Of a stretch of DNA of 6,933 nt, positions 6,439 through 6,933 are shown one piece after another. The stretch lies in NCBI GenBank assembly GCA_015486895.1, contig WFQT01000428.1:1-6933 (forward strand), given 5' to 3'. Position 1 is the stretch's first letter; every line of letters begins with the position of its first letter. The notes under the pieces are model-generated. The model saw only the letters and a program-made list of their open reading frames with translations, was not told the origin of the DNA and did no database searches. The stretch comes from Anaerolineae bacterium. GTDB lineage: Bacteria; Chloroflexota; Anaerolineae; JAADDB01. Made by a program: the position numbers and the translations under genes.

Positions 6439-6475
6439 ATCTGCGGGTATCTGCGTGAAATCTGCGGCATCTGCG
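6439..6475. repeat. Helically spaced ATCTGCG heptamer array (right arm)
   Basis: Four exact ATCTGCG heptamers begin at 6439, 6449, 6460 and 6469, spaced 10, 11 and 9 bases. The reverse complement, CGCAGAT, differs from the left-arm CGCTGAT by one base, so each heptamer of one arm can pair with one of the other with a single central A-A or T-T mismatch. Confidence 0.75.
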
Positions 6476-6503
6476 TTCGATTTGTTCAAGGCTGAACAGT
6501 TAC

Positions 6504-6511
6504 TTTTGTGT
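6504..6511. repeat. Right copy of 8-bp target-site duplication (TTTTGTGT)
   Basis: This sequence abuts the right inverted end of the nested element. The host element sequence resumes here and continues as tttttaatccgtgc, matching copy C from 6893 onward. Confidence 0.8.
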
Positions 6512-6591
6512 TTTTAATCCGTGCATTCTGTGTAATCAGTGGTAAAAATAGTTAGGCCGAACCTAAAAACGTCCTCTTCGCCAGACTCCAG

Positions 6592-6746
6592 TCATGTTAC
6601 CAGAGGGAGAATATTCTTTCAAATGATCATATCGCCAAGCAGGGGTTAAGGCTGCTGGAATAGTAATGGGAGGTGGCGCCACGGGCTTGCCTCATCTAAC
6701 TATGCTGTTCTGGCTCCTTACGCTGCCAGGGCGGCTGATCCTGTCG
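6592..6746. other. Spacer between element copies B and C, no gene recognised
   Basis: About 155 bases with no convincing gene. It contains a perfect 10-bp palindrome GTGGCGCCAC (6673-6682) and a short GAATATTC palindrome (6608-6615). A 59-codon open frame starts at ATG 6666 but runs into the repeat element and has no clear ribosome binding site. I see no tRNA arms or other RNA gene here. Confidence 0.4.
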
Positions 6747-6933
6747 CTGGACTCTATCGTTTTTATCTTAGCCACAGCAAAACACAGATTTTGGTCGTAT
6801 AGTAAAGGAAAACCTGCGTTGACCCATGCCATCTGTGGTCCCTGATTTGCCAGCCACAGATTTCGCAAATTTTCGCAGATTTTATTTTTGTATTTTTAAT
6901 CCGTGCAATCTGTGTAATTTGTGGTAAAGATAG
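6747..6933. mobile_element. MITE-like element copy C, left part, running off the window
   Basis: Starts with CTGGACTCTATCG (6747-6759), a degenerate version of copy B's left terminus with two changes. It continues with the same interior, including the 16-base stretch GCCACAGCAAAACACA, and has the same orientation as copy B. It lacks the nested insert, giving the empty target site at 6886-6893. It also lacks 11 bases present in copy B between two CACAG motifs. By comparison with copy B about 40 bases, including the right terminus, lie beyond the window. Confidence 0.7.
6831..6861. repeat. Internal hairpin of the MITE-like element (copy C)
   Basis: ATCTGTGG (6831-6838) and CCACAGAT (6854-6861) pair perfectly across a 15-base loop. 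The corresponding positions in copy B (6290-6297 and 6313-6320) pair with one mismatch. Presence of this fold in both copies suggests a structural part of the element, though the changes observed do not compensate one another. Confidence 0.5.

Larger units (their letters stand above)
6353..6503. mobile_element. Nested 151-bp foldback MITE, probably mobilised by an IS66-type transposase
   Basis: The inverted ends are GTTACTATTCAGCCT (6353-6367) and AGGCTGAACAGTTAC (6489-6503), 13 of 15 positions paired. A perfect 8-bp direct repeat TTTTGTGT flanks them. Copy C of the host element keeps the uninterrupted target (TTTTGTAT at 6886-6893), so insertion is shown directly. The interior carries no ORF. 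The two arms continue the inverted symmetry through repeated CGCTGAT and ATCTGCG heptamers, so almost the whole element can fold into one hairpin. The IS66 family is known for ends starting GTAA and 8-bp target duplications. The right end here starts GTAA when read inward, which supports that assignment as an inference. Confidence 0.8.
6194..6591. mobile_element. MITE-like non-coding element, full copy B, interrupted by a second element
   Basis: The termini are CTGGACTCTGGCG (6194-6206) and CGCCAGACTCCAG (6579-6591), 13-bp inverted repeats with one mismatch. An outer A/T pair would extend them to 14. Removing the 151-bp insert and one 8-bp duplication leaves a host element of about 239 bp with no plausible ORF. 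The sequence from 6219 to 6352 and from 6504 to 6551 aligns with copy C (6771-6933) at roughly 85 percent by eye, apart from an 11-base segment flanked by CACAG that copy C lacks. I could not find a clear target-site duplication around the outer ends, so the transposase family is unassigned. The element ends 47 bases upstream of radA. Interior motifs of the ATCTGTGG/CCACAGAT type recur. Confidence 0.75.

Noticed and set aside
6382..6475. CRISPR-like repeat array
   Set aside because: The units are 7 bases at about 10-base steps with degenerate 2-4 base gaps and inverted halves. There are no spacers of CRISPR size and no cas genes.
6181..6603. Target-site duplication around the outer ends of copy B
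   Set aside because: The flanks (tagtcttacttt on the left, catgttaccag on the right) share only a displaced TTAC and do not abut the termini as equal direct repeats.
6666..6845. 59-codon open frame with a hydrophobic stretch (FWLLTLPGRLILSLDSIVFIL region), possible small membrane protein
   Set aside because: More than half of it lies inside the MITE-like element copy C, there is no good ribosome binding site, and the hydrophobic run follows from the T-rich repeat sequence.

Overview
The window is an ordinary bacterial chromosome segment. It holds six complete housekeeping or biosynthetic genes, followed by an AT-richer, gene-free tail of about 790 bases built from small non-coding mobile elements. 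The organism cannot be named with certainty. The mid-GC coding DNA, the trpS-trpG-trpD and radA/prmA-rsmE arrangement, and intergenic DNA littered with 'ATCTGTG / ATCTGCG / CGCTGAT' repeats would fit a Chloroflexota (Anaerolineae-like) genome. That placement is an impression from sequence style, not a demonstrated assignment.

Left half, plus strand: trpS (tryptophanyl-tRNA synthetase) overlaps trpG (anthranilate synthase glutaminase subunit) by four bases (ATGA). trpD (anthranilate phosphoribosyltransferase) follows after an 85-base gap with a strong ribosome binding site. These genes make anthranilate-derived tryptophan precursors and charge tRNA with the end product. trpE and the later trp genes are not in the window. 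trpD meets rsmE tail to tail with only 13 bases between stop codons, and a 9-bp stem-loop straddles the trpD stop.

Right half, minus strand (read right to left): radA (DNA recombination/repair ATPase) comes first. A 263-base gap follows, carrying a C/G-rich palindromic repeat and a possible promoter. Then come prmA (ribosomal protein L11 methyltransferase, probably starting at a TTG) and rsmE (16S rRNA m3U1498 methyltransferase). prmA and rsmE overlap by one base (TAATG), so the two ribosome-modifying enzymes are very likely translationally coupled.

Tail and edges: a non-coding element with 13-bp terminal inverted repeats (CTGGACTCTGGCG ... CGCCAGACTCCAG) occurs three times. Only its right end is seen at bases 1-24, a full copy lies at 6194-6591, and a left part runs off the window at 6747-6933. 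The full copy is interrupted by a second, 151-bp foldback element with 15-bp inverted ends beginning GTTA/GTAA. This insert is flanked by a perfect 8-bp target duplication (TTTTGTGT), and the third copy preserves the uninterrupted target. The insert's arms consist of about 10-bp-spaced CGCTGAT heptamers facing ATCTGCG heptamers. This nested structure is the most interesting thing in the window. I found no CRISPR array, rRNA, tRNA, transposase gene, defence system or novel protein system.
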